The notes below the pieces were generated by a model. The model did not search any database, was not told the DNA's origin, and saw only the letters and a list, made by a program, of their open reading frames with translations. Positions 26,182 to 34,868 of a DNA stretch of 64,000 bases are shown one piece after another. Source of the stretch: Pseudomonas hamedanensis (GTDB taxonomy: Bacteria; Pseudomonadota; Gammaproteobacteria; Pseudomonadales; Pseudomonadaceae); NCBI RefSeq assembly GCF_014268595.2, contig NZ_CP077091.1, forward strand, positions 5,749,001-5,813,000. Reading direction: 5' to 3'. The stretch's first letter is position 1; the number at the start of each line of letters is the position of its first letter. The position numbers and the translations under genes were made by a program.

Positions 26182-28701
26182 TCAGGTCCCCCTTGGTTTC
26201 GCCCGCGCGGTCGCTTCAGCCACCAATGGATCGTCCGGCCAGTAATGCTTCGGATAGCGCCCCTTCAGATCCTTCTTTACCTCGGCGTAGGTGCTGCGCC
26301 AGAAGTTCGCAAGATCCTGCGTCACCTGCACCGGTCGCCGCGCTGGTGACAACAGGTGCAGCTTGACGACCTGCCGGCCGCCGGCGATGCGCGGCGTGTC
26401 GGCCAGGCCGAACAGCTCCTGCAAGCGCACCGCGAGGATCGGCGGATGTTCGCTGTAGTCCAGACGAATCGACGACCCCGACGGCACGCTCAAATGATGC
26501 GGTGCCAGCTCATCAAGCTTCTGCGGCAGCGGCCAGGGCAGCAGGTTGCGCACAATGCTCGATAAATCCAGCTGGGCGAAATGGCTGAGCCGCGAGACTT
26601 TGCCCAGATACGGCAGCAGCCAGTCTTCGAGGGTGTCGAGCAGCGTCGCGTCGCTGACATCCGGCCACTGACTGTCGTTCTGCGTATGCAGATCCAGCTG
26701 GCGCAACAGCGCCACCCGCGCCTGCCACTGCCGCAACTCCGGCGTCCACGGCAATAACTCCAGGCCCTTGCGCCGCACCAGATTGACCAGCGCCTGACTG
26801 CGCGCGTTTTCATCAAGGCCCGTCAACGGCTCACGGCTGAGAATCAGCTCGCCGACCTTGCGCTGACGCTCGGCGCGCAGCACGCCTTCACGCTCGTCCC
26901 AGTCCAGTTGATCGACGTTGCGCACCTGTTCTGCCAGCACTGAATCGAACAGCGCCGGATCAAAATCAGCGGCCAGATAAATCCGCTCTTCGCGCTGACC
27001 CTGGCGGCTGCCGAGGTCGGCGATGACGATCCACGGTTCTTTCATCAGGCTGTCCGCTTCGGCGAACAGCGCCGCGCGTCCGTTGGCCAGACGATATTCG
27101 GCGCCACCGGCACGTCGCTGCTGGGCGACGCGATCCGGATAGGCCAGCGCCAGCAACGCGCCGAGCCAGCGCGGATGATCGGGATCGCTGACCGGCTCGC
27201 TCGGTTTGCCACGCAGGTACCCGCGATACTGCCGCGCCAATTGCCGGGCGCGTTGCACCCCGCCCTGCGTGCCACGACCGGCGCGTTCCTCGCCCGAGAG
27301 CAAGACCAGGCGGCTGTGCAAATCCGCGCCAGCGCCGCGCAAGATATCGCGCTCGCCGAGCAACGCGGCGACATCGCACGCCATGTTCGCCAATCCCAGC
27401 GCCTGACCGCGCAACAGCAAATGGGCGATGCGGGGATGGGCCGGCAACTCGGCCATCGCCTGGCCGTGGGTCGTCAGCGTTTCACCGTGCAAGGCGCCGA
27501 GGCGCTGCAACAAATCCTGCGCCTGGGCATAAGCCGCTGCGGGCGGCGCGTCCAGCCAGACCAGTTCGTCGGGCGTGACGCCCCAGCGCCCCAGTTGCAG
27601 AGCCAGACTGGCGAGGTCCGCCGAGAGAATTTCCGCACTGCCATACGCGGCCAGTTGTTCGTGCTGATCCTGCGACCACAAGCGATAGCAGACACCCGGC
27701 TCCAGACGCCCGGCCCGCCCGGCTCGCTGCGTGGCACTGGCCCTGGAAACCCGTTGAGTGTCGAGGCGTGTCATGCCGCTGCCCGGATCGAATCGCGGCA
27801 CCCGCGCCAGCCCGGCATCAATCACCACACGCACGCCGTTGATGGTCAGGCTGGTCTCGGCAATGTTGGTCGCCAGCACCACTTTGCGCTGGCCGGGTGG
27901 CGCCGGATCGATGGCCGCCCGTTGCGCATTGAGGTCCAGTTCGCCGTGCAACGGGCACAGCAAGACGTCTTTGCGCTCGCCGATGGCGTCCGCCAGTTGC
28001 TGATGCACACGACGGATTTCCGCCTGCCCCGGCAGGAACACTAGTAGGCTGCCGGTCTCATCGTGCAGCGCTTCGAGTACCGTTTGTGTAACGCGCTGAT
28101 CGATGTATTCGCCGGGCTGAAACGGTCGGCCCCAGCGCATCGTCACCGGGTACATGCGCCCTTCGCTGCGCAGGATCGGCGCATCGTCAAGCAAGCCGGC
28201 CAGACGCTCGCCTTCGAGGGTGGCCGACATCAGCAAAATCTTCAGCGGTTGTTCAGCGCGAAACAGCTCGCGACCGTTCAGACTGAGCGCCAGCGCCAGA
28301 TCGGCGTCGAGGCTGCGTTCGTGAAACTCATCGAAGATCAGCAGGCCCACGCCTTCCAACGCCGGGTCATCCTGCAAACGCCGGGTCAGAATGCCTTCGG
28401 TGACCACTTCGATACGTGTCTTGGGGCCGACCTTGCTGTCCAGGCGAATGCGATAACCAACGGTTTCACCGACCTTCTCGCCCAGTTCACTGGCCAGACG
28501 TTCCGCTGCCGCGCGAGCCGCCAGACGCCGCGGCTCGAGCATGACGATGGTCTGCCCCGCCAGCCACGCTTCATTGAGCAGGGCCAAGGGCACGCGGGTG
28601 GTTTTACCGGCGCCGGGTGGTGCTTCGAGTACGGCTTCGTGGCGCGCCGCGAGGGCTTCACGCAGGGCGGGTAAAACATCGTCGATCGGCAAAGAAATCA
28701 T
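26182..28701 (-). CDS. hrpB: ATP-dependent helicase HrpB
   Basis: An 839-aa DEAH-family RNA helicase, the length of other HrpB proteins. It has Walker A in EAPPGAGKTTRVPLALL, the DExH box as LLIFDEFHERSLDADLAL, LLMSATLEGERLA, and QRAGRAGRLEPGVCYRLWS. The HrpB-specific C-terminal domain ends with AKPRGT, after PVQVTQDLANFWRSTYAEVKKDLKGRYPKHYW-like residues. The start ATG at 28701 yields MISLPIDDVLPALRE. Its cellular role is not well defined. It is a single gene. Confidence 0.95.
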   Translation of the reverse strand: MISLPIDDVLPALREALAARHEAVLEAPPGAGKTTRVPLALLNEAWLAGQTIVMLEPRRLAARAAAERLASELGEKVGETVGYRIRLDSKVGPKTRIEVVTEGILTRRLQDDPALEGVGLLIFDEFHERSLDADLALALSLNGRELFRAEQPLKILLMSATLEGERLAGLLDDAPILRSEGRMYPVTMRWGRPFQPGEYIDQRVTQTVLEALHDETGSLLVFLPGQAEIRRVHQQLADAIGERKDVLLCPLHGELDLNAQRAAIDPAPPGQRKVVLATNIAETSLTINGVRVVIDAGLARVPRFDPGSGMTRLDTQRVSRASATQRAGRAGRLEPGVCYRLWSQDQHEQLAAYGSAEILSADLASLALQLGRWGVTPDELVWLDAPPAAAYAQAQDLLQRLGALHGETLTTHGQAMAELPAHPRIAHLLLRGQALGLANMACDVAALLGERDILRGAGADLHSRLVLLSGEERAGRGTQGGVQRARQLARQYRGYLRGKPSEPVSDPDHPRWLGALLALAYPDRVAQQRRAGGAEYRLANGRAALFAEADSLMKEPWIVIADLGSRQGQREERIYLAADFDPALFDSVLAEQVRNVDQLDWDEREGVLRAERQRKVGELILSREPLTGLDENARSQALVNLVRRKGLELLPWTPELRQWQARVALLRQLDLHTQNDSQWPDVSDATLLDTLEDWLLPYLGKVSRLSHFAQLDLSSIVRNLLPWPLPQKLDELAPHHLSVPSGSSIRLDYSEHPPILAVRLQELFGLADTPRIAGGRQVVKLHLLSPARRPVQVTQDLANFWRSTYAEVKKDLKGRYPKHYWPDDPLVAEATARAKPRGT

Positions 28702-28802
28702 GCTGGCTCCCAAACAGATCGGCGAGTATAACGGCGAACTGTTTGGCGTAGTCTGAACTCAAAACAGTAGCCGTTATTGTTCAGCTCTCAGGAGACATTT
28801 CC

Positions 28803-29237
28803 ATGCGCTTACCTTTTCGCCTGATCGGCGGTGTTCTGGTCGCCACGCTGCTTACGCAAATCACTGCGTGCGGTTCGATTTTCTACCCGGACCGTCGCGG
28901 CCAGATCGACGGCAAGATCGACCCGGCGATTGCCGCGCTCGATGCCGTCGGCCTGCTGTTTTACATCATCCCGGGGCTGATCGCGTTTGCCGTCGATTTC
29001 GCCACTGGCGCGATCTATTTCGAACCGGGGCACACCGCGCAGATCGACCCGGCCAAGCTCAAGCAAGCCATCGGTGCGGACGGCCAGGTCGATAACCACA
29101 AGTTGCAGGCGATTCTCGAGAGCGAGCTGGGAAGAGCTGCCGTTGAAATAAATAGGGCCCTCGACGACCCACGCCTCATTCAACACAAGGGCAGCACCCA
29201 GCAACTGGCGATGTTCGGCCTGCAACCGGCCGCCTGA
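28803..29237 (+). CDS. Lipoprotein, unknown function
   Basis: 144 aa. A signal peptide with lipobox LLTQITACGS predicts lipidation at the Cys. A hydrophobic central segment (AVGLLFYIIPGLIAFAVDF) suggests close membrane contact, followed by a polar C-terminal half (TAQIDPAKLKQAIG...). Homologues in Pseudomonas have sometimes been labelled polyribonucleotide nucleotidyltransferase; nothing in the sequence supports that. AGGAGA sits upstream of the ATG. The cation exporter gene follows after 13 bases. Confidence 0.8.
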   Translation: MRLPFRLIGGVLVATLLTQITACGSIFYPDRRGQIDGKIDPAIAALDAVGLLFYIIPGLIAFAVDFATGAIYFEPGHTAQIDPAKLKQAIGADGQVDNHKLQAILESELGRAAVEINRALDDPRLIQHKGSTQQLAMFGLQPAA

Positions 29238-29250
29238 ACAAGGACCTTCG

Positions 29251-30147
29251 ATGACCACCAGCCCCGAACACGCCCGCCTGCTGCGGCTGGCGACCCGCGC
29301 CTCGGTAGCGGTGGCCTGTACGTTGATCGTCGCCAAGGCCATTGCCTGGTGGCTCAGCGGTTCGGTGAGCATGCTTGCCGGCCTCACCGACTCGGCGCTG
29401 GATGGCGTCACCTCGCTGCTCAATCTGCTCGCGGTGCATTACGCGCTGCGTCCGGCGGATGACGATCACCGTTATGGCCACGGCAAGGCCGAATCGCTGG
29501 CCGGCATGGCGCAAGCGTTGTTCATCGGTGGCAGTGCGCTGCTGATCGCGTTTCAGGCCTACGAACGTTTGCAGACGCCGCAACCGCTTGGCGCGCCATG
29601 GCTGAGCATCGGCGTCATCGTTTTTTCACTGCTGCTGACCGCCGCGTTGCTGATGTTGCAACACCGGGTGATCAAGCAGACCGGCTCCAACGCCGTGCGT
29701 GCCGATTCGTTGCATTACCGCTCGGACATGTTGCTCAACGGCAGCATTCTGATAGCGCTGGTACTGGCCGGGTTTGGTTTTGCACAACTGGATGCGTGGT
29801 TCGGCCTGGGAATCGCCGCGTACATCCTCTGGAGCGCAGTCCAGATCGCTCGGGAAAGCTTTTCGGTGTTGATGGACGAGGAGCTGCCGGCGGATGTCAG
29901 CCAGCACATGCTCGAACTGGCGTGCAGTGTGCCGGGGGTGCTGGGCGCGCATGACTTGCGCACCCGCATCTCCGGTAATCACTGGTTTGTGCAGTTGCAT
30001 CTGGAACTGCCGGGCGAACTGACCCTGTCAGTCGCCCATGGCATCAGCGATCAAGCGGCGGCAGCGATTCACACGTCTTACCCCAAGGCCGAGGTGCTGG
30101 TCCACGCCGATCCACAGGAAGTGGTGCTCGCCGCCCGAACTCAATAA
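29251..30147 (+). CDS. fieF: Cation diffusion facilitator (FieF-type)
   Basis: A 298-aa divalent metal/proton antiporter for Fe2+/Zn2+-type cations. It has six transmembrane helices, the metal site in TM2 (LTDSALDGVTSLLNLL) and TM5 (HYRSDMLLNG), and the loop DDDHRYGHGKAESLAGMAQAL. A cytoplasmic C-terminal domain follows from about residue 210. Residues D/D and H/D at the transport site fit the FieF/YiiP class. The last seven bases overlap the convergent DUF6515 gene. Confidence 0.92.
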   Translation: MTTSPEHARLLRLATRASVAVACTLIVAKAIAWWLSGSVSMLAGLTDSALDGVTSLLNLLAVHYALRPADDDHRYGHGKAESLAGMAQALFIGGSALLIAFQAYERLQTPQPLGAPWLSIGVIVFSLLLTAALLMLQHRVIKQTGSNAVRADSLHYRSDMLLNGSILIALVLAGFGFAQLDAWFGLGIAAYILWSAVQIARESFSVLMDEELPADVSQHMLELACSVPGVLGAHDLRTRISGNHWFVQLHLELPGELTLSVAHGISDQAAAAIHTSYPKAEVLVHADPQEVVLAARTQ

Positions 30148-31133
30148 TTGACTTTATACCCGCGACTGCTCAGGCAATTGCCCTGCGCCTGACGGTACGC
30201 CTGGACCACTTCGGGCGCCGGTTGGTAGGTCGCGGTGCGCGGGTCGAAACCGCTTTGCTGCACCGCGTACTGGTAGCACTGGTAACCGTCCTGCTGCACC
30301 TGCTGTGGTGACTGGCCGTTGGCCGGATACGCCTCGACGTCATAGCCTTGAGATTGTGGCGGCGGCTGCACCGGCGGTTCGACCACCACGTAATCCTGCG
30401 TGGCTTGCTGATAGGCGTAATAGGAGCCGGCGGCGAGGAACAACAGCGAACCGCCGATCCACACCTCACGGGCATAATCGGGCAAATACTGGATACGGAT
30501 CCCGCGCGGCGGCTGCACGACGATGTAGCGCGGGCCTTGCGAGCGATACCAGTAGCCGCCGGAATAGAAGTAATCCTGGCCGCGATACGGCACGCGATAA
30601 TCGCGATCCGGGAAGCGCTCGATCACCTGCCCCGGGCGATATTGCGGGCCGGGTCCCCAGCCATTGCCATGTCCGTTCGGGCGCCCCGGCCAGCGGTCGT
30701 CATCGGGCCGAGGGCGGGTCGGCCACTGCTGATTGTGGTAACCGTTTTGCGGGCGCTCGTCGCGGTAGTAGCCCGGACGCGGTTCCTCGGTCTGGCGCAC
30801 GGTATCGGGCCGCGGCTGAATCGGCAGATTGTTGTTCGGTTGCCGGGGCGGCTCTGGCCGATTGTCAGGACGGTCGCGGTTCTGCCACTGCCCGTCGCTC
30901 TGATGAGACTGGCCGTTGTGCTCGAACTGACGACTGTTGTCGCCACGAATGATCTCGTTGTTCTGCCCGCGCGGCGGCTGCTCGCCGCCACGGCCCTGAT
31001 TATTGCCCTGATGGTCCTGGCCGCGGCCATTGTCGTCGGGGCCACGATTCTGCGGCTCATCGGCAAGCGCTTGCGCACTGACACTCACACACAGCAAACC
31101 AACACCGGCCAGACGCCAGATACGCGAATTCAT
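30141..31133 (-). CDS. DUF6515-like secreted protein, Gln/Arg/Pro/Gly-rich
   Basis: 330 aa. The signal peptide (MNSRIWRLAGVGLLCVSVSAQALA) is followed by a disordered stretch of about 150 residues rich in Gln, Asn, Arg, Pro and Gly. Then come YYSGGYWYRSQGPRYIVV-type residues, one hydrophobic helix (VWIGGSLLFLAAGSYYAY) and a tail with Cys (DGYQCYQYAVQQSGFDP, GNCLSSRGYKVNY). The tail is typical of the family; the function is unknown. Its 3' end overlaps fieF by seven bases on the other strand, and a terminator lies 137 bases upstream of its start. Confidence 0.78.
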   Translation of the reverse strand: MNSRIWRLAGVGLLCVSVSAQALADEPQNRGPDDNGRGQDHQGNNQGRGGEQPPRGQNNEIIRGDNSRQFEHNGQSHQSDGQWQNRDRPDNRPEPPRQPNNNLPIQPRPDTVRQTEEPRPGYYRDERPQNGYHNQQWPTRPRPDDDRWPGRPNGHGNGWGPGPQYRPGQVIERFPDRDYRVPYRGQDYFYSGGYWYRSQGPRYIVVQPPRGIRIQYLPDYAREVWIGGSLLFLAAGSYYAYQQATQDYVVVEPPVQPPPQSQGYDVEAYPANGQSPQQVQQDGYQCYQYAVQQSGFDPRTATYQPAPEVVQAYRQAQGNCLSSRGYKVNY

Positions 31134-31269
31134 GCTTTTCCTCACGGCGCGAGAGCCTGTCATTGGGAGGGCCTGTTGCTAAGACTCGAAACCGGTACAC
31201 CGGGTTCTGCAACAGGTTATCAGTCGCGCAACTTATTTATTGAGGCGACAAGATGAAATCGCAGGCAAG

Positions 31270-31299
31270 AAAAAAGGGAGACCCGTCGGCCTCCCTTTT
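31270..31299 (-). terminator. Rho-independent terminator or attenuator upstream of the DUF6515 gene
   Basis: The stem AAAAGGGAG / CTCCCTTTT has a ten-base loop, and read on the minus strand it is followed by six T. It stops a minus-strand transcript starting somewhere in 31300-31585. As it lies only 137 bases before the DUF6515 start on that strand, it may be a leader attenuator for that gene, or the end of a small RNA or small gene. Confidence 0.6.
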
Positions 31300-31585
31300 A
31301 GAGAACTTCGTCCTGGCTCGACGCTTTTGACGTCGGCTCACCTCACGCCGTCTTCTGGACAGTGTGCAGCTCGGGGGCCGGCACAACCCCGGTGGGGGTG
31401 GCGGCCGCGGCGGGCCGGATTGGGCGGGCCGCGTGGACTGTGTTACCGAGCAGTGATTCTGGTGATAAGAATAGGCCGGACGCCGCGACAGATGATTGCG
31501 AAGATTGCTCAAATAAACACCACTTGCGCAATTTTTAACCCTGGATAGATAATCTGCCGCAATAGTTACAGCCAAGGACAGATTG
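31300..31585 (-). other. Unassigned region, possible small RNA, small ORF or leader
   Basis: There is no recognised gene between the terminator at 31270 and the Lrp gene at 31586. A 62-codon minus-strand frame starts at a TTG (31531), but its start lacks a ribosome-binding site and its product matches nothing I know. The middle (31375-31435) is an extreme GC tract with runs of G and C. The presence of a minus-strand terminator argues that this strand is transcribed. Confidence 0.35.
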
Positions 31586-32065
31586 ATGAGCAAACTCGAC
31601 CGTTACGACTTGAGCATTTTGGCGGAATTGCAACGCGACGCCCGCATCTCCAACCAGGAGCTGGCCGAGCGCATCGGTCTGTCCCCCTCGCCTTGCTCGC
31701 GTCGGGTCAAGCAACTGGAAGACGACGGCTACATTTCGCGGCAGGTCGCGCTGCTTGATCGAAAAATGCTCGGGCTGAGCCTGACCGCGTATGTGCTGAT
31801 CGGCATGGACAGGCATACACCAGAGCGCTTCGAAAATTTCGAGGCAGCCATTCGTACGTTGCCGCAGGTGCTGGAGTGCAGCCTGGTGACCGGGGTGGAC
31901 GCCGACTACCAGTTAAAGGTGGTGGTGCCGGATATGGATCACTATCAGAAATTGCTGCTGGGGCATCTGACCCGCATTGACGGGGTTACGAGCGTGCGGT
32001 CGAGTTTTGTGTTGAACCAAGTGCTGAACAGCACCGAGTTGCCGCTGACTCATCTGCGCAGCTGA
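31586..32065 (+). CDS. Lrp/AsnC-family transcriptional regulator
   Basis: A 159-aa regulator. The winged helix at residues 1-55 has LDRYDLSILAELQRDARISN and IGLSPSPCSRRVKQLE, and is followed by a RAM domain. The SPSPCSRRVKQLE recognition helix resembles the DecR/BkdR branch of Lrp proteins. The ATG at 31586 is used; TTG at 31583 precedes it directly. No obvious metabolic target is adjacent; the divergent minus-strand transcript (31300-31585) is a candidate. Confidence 0.9.
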   Translation: MSKLDRYDLSILAELQRDARISNQELAERIGLSPSPCSRRVKQLEDDGYISRQVALLDRKMLGLSLTAYVLIGMDRHTPERFENFEAAIRTLPQVLECSLVTGVDADYQLKVVVPDMDHYQKLLLGHLTRIDGVTSVRSSFVLNQVLNSTELPLTHLRS

Positions 32066-32072
32066 AACCGCT

Positions 32073-32179
32073 TTCGCGAGCAAGCCCGCTCCCACAGGGA
32101 AATGCATTGCAAATGTGAGAGCAGGCTTGCTGCCACAGGGAAATGCATTCCAAATGTGGGAGCGGGCTTGCTCGCGAAG
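32073..32179. repeat. Cluster of three REP units, GGGAGCGGGCTTGCTCGCGA family
   Basis: One minus-oriented and two plus-oriented REP units are separated by two copies of CAGGGAAATGCATTSCAAATG. The middle unit is degenerate (GAGAGCAGGCTTGCTGCC). The repeated spacer indicates tandem duplication of a REP-plus-spacer module. Confidence 0.88.
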
Positions 32180-32277
32180 GGGCCGGCACAGGCGACCCAG
32201 ATCAATGCCACCCCCACCGACCATGACGTATACTCGCCGCCGCCCTTTCAGCCCTGCCCCCGCGCCGGAGATCGCCG

Positions 32278-32487
32278 ATGGATCCAGCACTGCTCGAAGA
32301 ATGGATGATGACCGGTCTGGTCAGCATCCTGATCATTTTCATGGGTTTCATCGTCTGGGATCTGGCGAAGAAGTCCAAGGCCGGACGGTTCGGCTCGTTC
32401 ATTCTGTTTTTCGTACTGGGCCTGGGTGTGGCCGCGTTCATCATCAAGAGTGTGGTGATCGGCCTGATCGAGTCCGGCGCTCTATAA
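32278..32487 (+). CDS. DUF2788 small membrane protein
   Basis: A 69-aa protein with two transmembrane helices ([17 protein letters not shown] and [19 protein letters not shown]) around the conserved KKSKAGRFG turn of DUF2788. The function is unknown. Its 3' end overlaps the convergent rluE gene by six bases. Confidence 0.88.
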   Translation: MDPALLEEWMMTGLVSILIIFMGFIVWDLAKKSKAGRFGSFILFFVLGLGVAAFIIKSVVIGLIESGAL

Positions 32488-33117
32488 ACGCGCCGGCGCT
32501 TCTTTCCACTGGCCCTGATCGAGGCCCTCGATGGTCCAGTCGCCGATCCTGACCCGCACCAGACGCAACGTCGGCAACCCGACCGCCGCCGTCATGCGCC
32601 GCACCTGACGGTTGCGCCCCTCGCGAATCACCAGTTCCAGCCAGCTTGTCGGCACGCTTTTGCGAAAGCGTACCGGCGGGTTGCGCGGCCACAATTGTGG
32701 TTCATCCAGCTGCCGCGCTTCGGCGGGCAAAGTCATGCCGTCATTCAGTTCGACACCCTCACGCAAGCGCTGCAACTGCTCGGCCGTCGGCTCGCCTTCG
32801 ACTTGCACCCAGTAAGTCTTCGCCAGTTTATGTTTCGGATCGGCAATCCGCGCCTGCAACTGGCCGTCGTTGGTCAGCAGCAACAATCCTTCGCTGTCGC
32901 GATCCAGACGCCCGGCCGGATAGATGCCCGGCACATCGATGTAGTCCTTGAGCGTCGCCCGCCCTTCACCGTCGCTGAACTGCGTCAGCACATCGAACGG
33001 CTTGTTGAACAGGATCAGCCTGGGCTCGGCCGGCGGCGCTTTCGCGACACGGCGTGGCGAAGAGGATGGCGGCTTCACACCGGGACGGCGCGAAGGAGGA
33101 CGCGGAGGACGAGACAT
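32482..33117 (-). CDS. rluE: 23S rRNA pseudouridine synthase RluE-type
   Basis: A 211-aa member of the RsuA/RluB/E/F family; RluE isomerises U2457 of 23S rRNA. The catalytic motif is [21 protein letters not shown] (Asp in GRLDRD). Also present are [15 protein letters not shown], and [22 protein letters not shown] near the end. There is no S4 domain; instead a basic Pro/Arg-rich N-terminal tail of about 35 residues is present. The ATG at 33117 is taken as start (TTG at 33123 is also possible). Confidence 0.9.
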   Translation of the reverse strand: MSRPPRPPSRRPGVKPPSSSPRRVAKAPPAEPRLILFNKPFDVLTQFSDGEGRATLKDYIDVPGIYPAGRLDRDSEGLLLLTNDGQLQARIADPKHKLAKTYWVQVEGEPTAEQLQRLREGVELNDGMTLPAEARQLDEPQLWPRNPPVRFRKSVPTSWLELVIREGRNRQVRRMTAAVGLPTLRLVRVRIGDWTIEGLDQGQWKEAPARL

Positions 33118-33189
33118 GGACAAAACAACATCTGGCGATCAGGGCTGACAATGCTAGTGCCCCGACCGCCAAATGACCACGATTAACCG

Positions 33190-34653
33190 TTAACGGAACG
33201 GCGGCTCGTCGAAGCTGCGCAGTTTGCGCGAGTGCAGCGAGTTGAGCTCGGTGCGCAGCAGATCCACCGCTTCGATGCCGATCTTCAAATGCTGGCTGAC
33301 CGCGCGTTCATAGAACGCGTTGGCCGAGCCGGGCAGTTTGATTTCGCTGTGCAGCGGCTTGTCCGAGACGCAAAGCAGCGTGCCGTATGGCACCCGCAGA
33401 CGATAACCCTGGGCGGCAATCGTGCCACTTTCCATGTCCACGGCGACCGCGCGGGACAGGTTGATCAGTGGTCGCTCCTGAGCCCAGCGCAACTCCCAGT
33501 TACGGTCGTCGTAGGTCAGCACGGTGCCGGTGCGCAGGCGTTTCTTCAGGTCGTCGCCCTTCTCGCCAGTAACGTTCGCAGCCGCCTGTTGCAGCGCCAT
33601 TTGCACTTCGGCCAGTGCCGGGATCGGAATGTTCGGCGGCACCACACGATCGAGAATGCCGTCGCGGCGCATGTAGGCGTGGGCCAGCACGTAGTCGCCG
33701 ATGGTCTGCGACTGACGCAGGCCGCCACAGTGGCCGATCATCAGCCAGCAATGCGGACGGAGCACGGCCAGGTGGTCAGTAATGTTCTTGGCGTTGGACG
33801 GGCCGACGCCGATATTCACCAAGGTCACCCCATGGCCATCGCTGGCGATCAGGTGATAGGCCGGCATCTGGTAACGGTGCCAGACCACACCGGCGGCAAT
33901 CGCCGACGCCTCGCCGTGATCCATGCCCTTCTCGATGATCACGTTGCCCGGCAAGACCATGCGCACGAAACGCGGGTCGCGGCGCAATTGTTCCAGGCCA
34001 TGGACGATGAACTGGTCGACGTAACGGTGATAGTTGGTCAACAGAATCCATGGCTGCACATGGCGCCAGTCGCTGCCGGTGTAATGCACCAAGCGACGCA
34101 GCGAGAAGTCCACGCGCGCAGCGTCGAACAGTGCCAGTGGCAGCGGATCGGTGTTTTCCCAGTCGTAGAGGCCGTCGGCAATGCCGTCGGTCGCAGCGGA
34201 CAGGTCGGTACTCGGGAACACCCGCGCCAGCACCGCGGCGGTAACGCCGGAACCAGCCAGTTCATCGCCCTGCTCGACCACATACGGATACGGAATGTTC
34301 TGCTGGCTGACGCCGACTTCGACGGTCACGGTGAAGTCGTGCATCAACGGTGTCAGTTGTTCGAGCAGGTATTTGCGAAACGCCGCCGGGTGGGTGACGG
34401 TGACGCTGTAAGTGCCCGGCAATTGTACTTTGGCGTAAGCGCGGGTGGTCTGCGGGACTTCGCCCTGGCAATGGTAGGTCAGACGCAGCTCGGGATAACG
34501 AAACAGGGCACGCTGTACAGCGTCGGGTTCGACGCGATCCTTGAGGTAACGCTTGAGCGCCGAGTTCAGCGCCGTGGTGGCCCGCTCATGCAACTCGGCG
34601 AGACGATCCACGGCTTGTTCGGCGGTTTGAACGACAATAAACGCTTCGGTCAC
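33190..34653 (-). CDS. amn: AMP nucleosidase
   Basis: Splits AMP into adenine and ribose 5-phosphate, adjusting the adenylate pool. About 487 aa, like E. coli Amn (484). The N-terminal regulatory domain is followed by the nucleoside-phosphorylase-like catalytic domain from about residue 250 (VTLVNIGVGPSNAKNITDHLAV, LMIGHCGGLR, and AVDMESGTIAAQGYR). I chose the GTG at 34653 because AGGAAG sits seven bases upstream; an ATG at 34689 would add 12 residues without a ribosome-binding site. Confidence 0.93.
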   Translation of the reverse strand: MTEAFIVVQTAEQAVDRLAELHERATTALNSALKRYLKDRVEPDAVQRALFRYPELRLTYHCQGEVPQTTRAYAKVQLPGTYSVTVTHPAAFRKYLLEQLTPLMHDFTVTVEVGVSQQNIPYPYVVEQGDELAGSGVTAAVLARVFPSTDLSAATDGIADGLYDWENTDPLPLALFDAARVDFSLRRLVHYTGSDWRHVQPWILLTNYHRYVDQFIVHGLEQLRRDPRFVRMVLPGNVIIEKGMDHGEASAIAAGVVWHRYQMPAYHLIASDGHGVTLVNIGVGPSNAKNITDHLAVLRPHCWLMIGHCGGLRQSQTIGDYVLAHAYMRRDGILDRVVPPNIPIPALAEVQMALQQAAANVTGEKGDDLKKRLRTGTVLTYDDRNWELRWAQERPLINLSRAVAVDMESGTIAAQGYRLRVPYGTLLCVSDKPLHSEIKLPGSANAFYERAVSQHLKIGIEAVDLLRTELNSLHSRKLRSFDEPPFR

Positions 34654-34760
34654 GATCAGCTTCCTGTGTTCTGACTTGCAGAGCTTCATCTTGCCTGCAT
34701 CGTGGTCTCACGGGAACAGTGGCATGTTGGCAACCCCACAATATGTCGGTCGCATACAGA

Positions 34761-34855
34761 CCCTGTAGGAGTGAGCCTGCTCGCGATAGCGGTCTATCAG
34801 TCGATATTGCATTGACTGTCACACCGCTATCGCAAGCAGGCTCACTCCTACAGGG
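34761..34855. repeat. REP pair, GAGTGAGCCTGCTCGCGA family
   Basis: Inverted REP units with CCCTGTAGG/CCTACAGGG ends lie between the amn promoter region and the end of aidB. One unit carries a point change (CGCAAGCAGG). Confidence 0.9.
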
Positions 34856-34868
34856 GATTTGTGTGCAT

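Noticed and set aside
28803..29237. Polyribonucleotide nucleotidyltransferase label used for similar proteins
   Set aside because: The protein is a 144-aa lipoprotein without RNase PH, KH or S1 domains.
32073..32179. Repeats with spacers resembling a very short CRISPR array
   Set aside because: The units are REP palindromes in mixed orientation, and the spacers are copies of each other rather than unique. No cas genes are present.
33232..34674. 480-codon plus-strand frame opposite amn
   Set aside because: Shadow frame; amn matches its family over the whole length.
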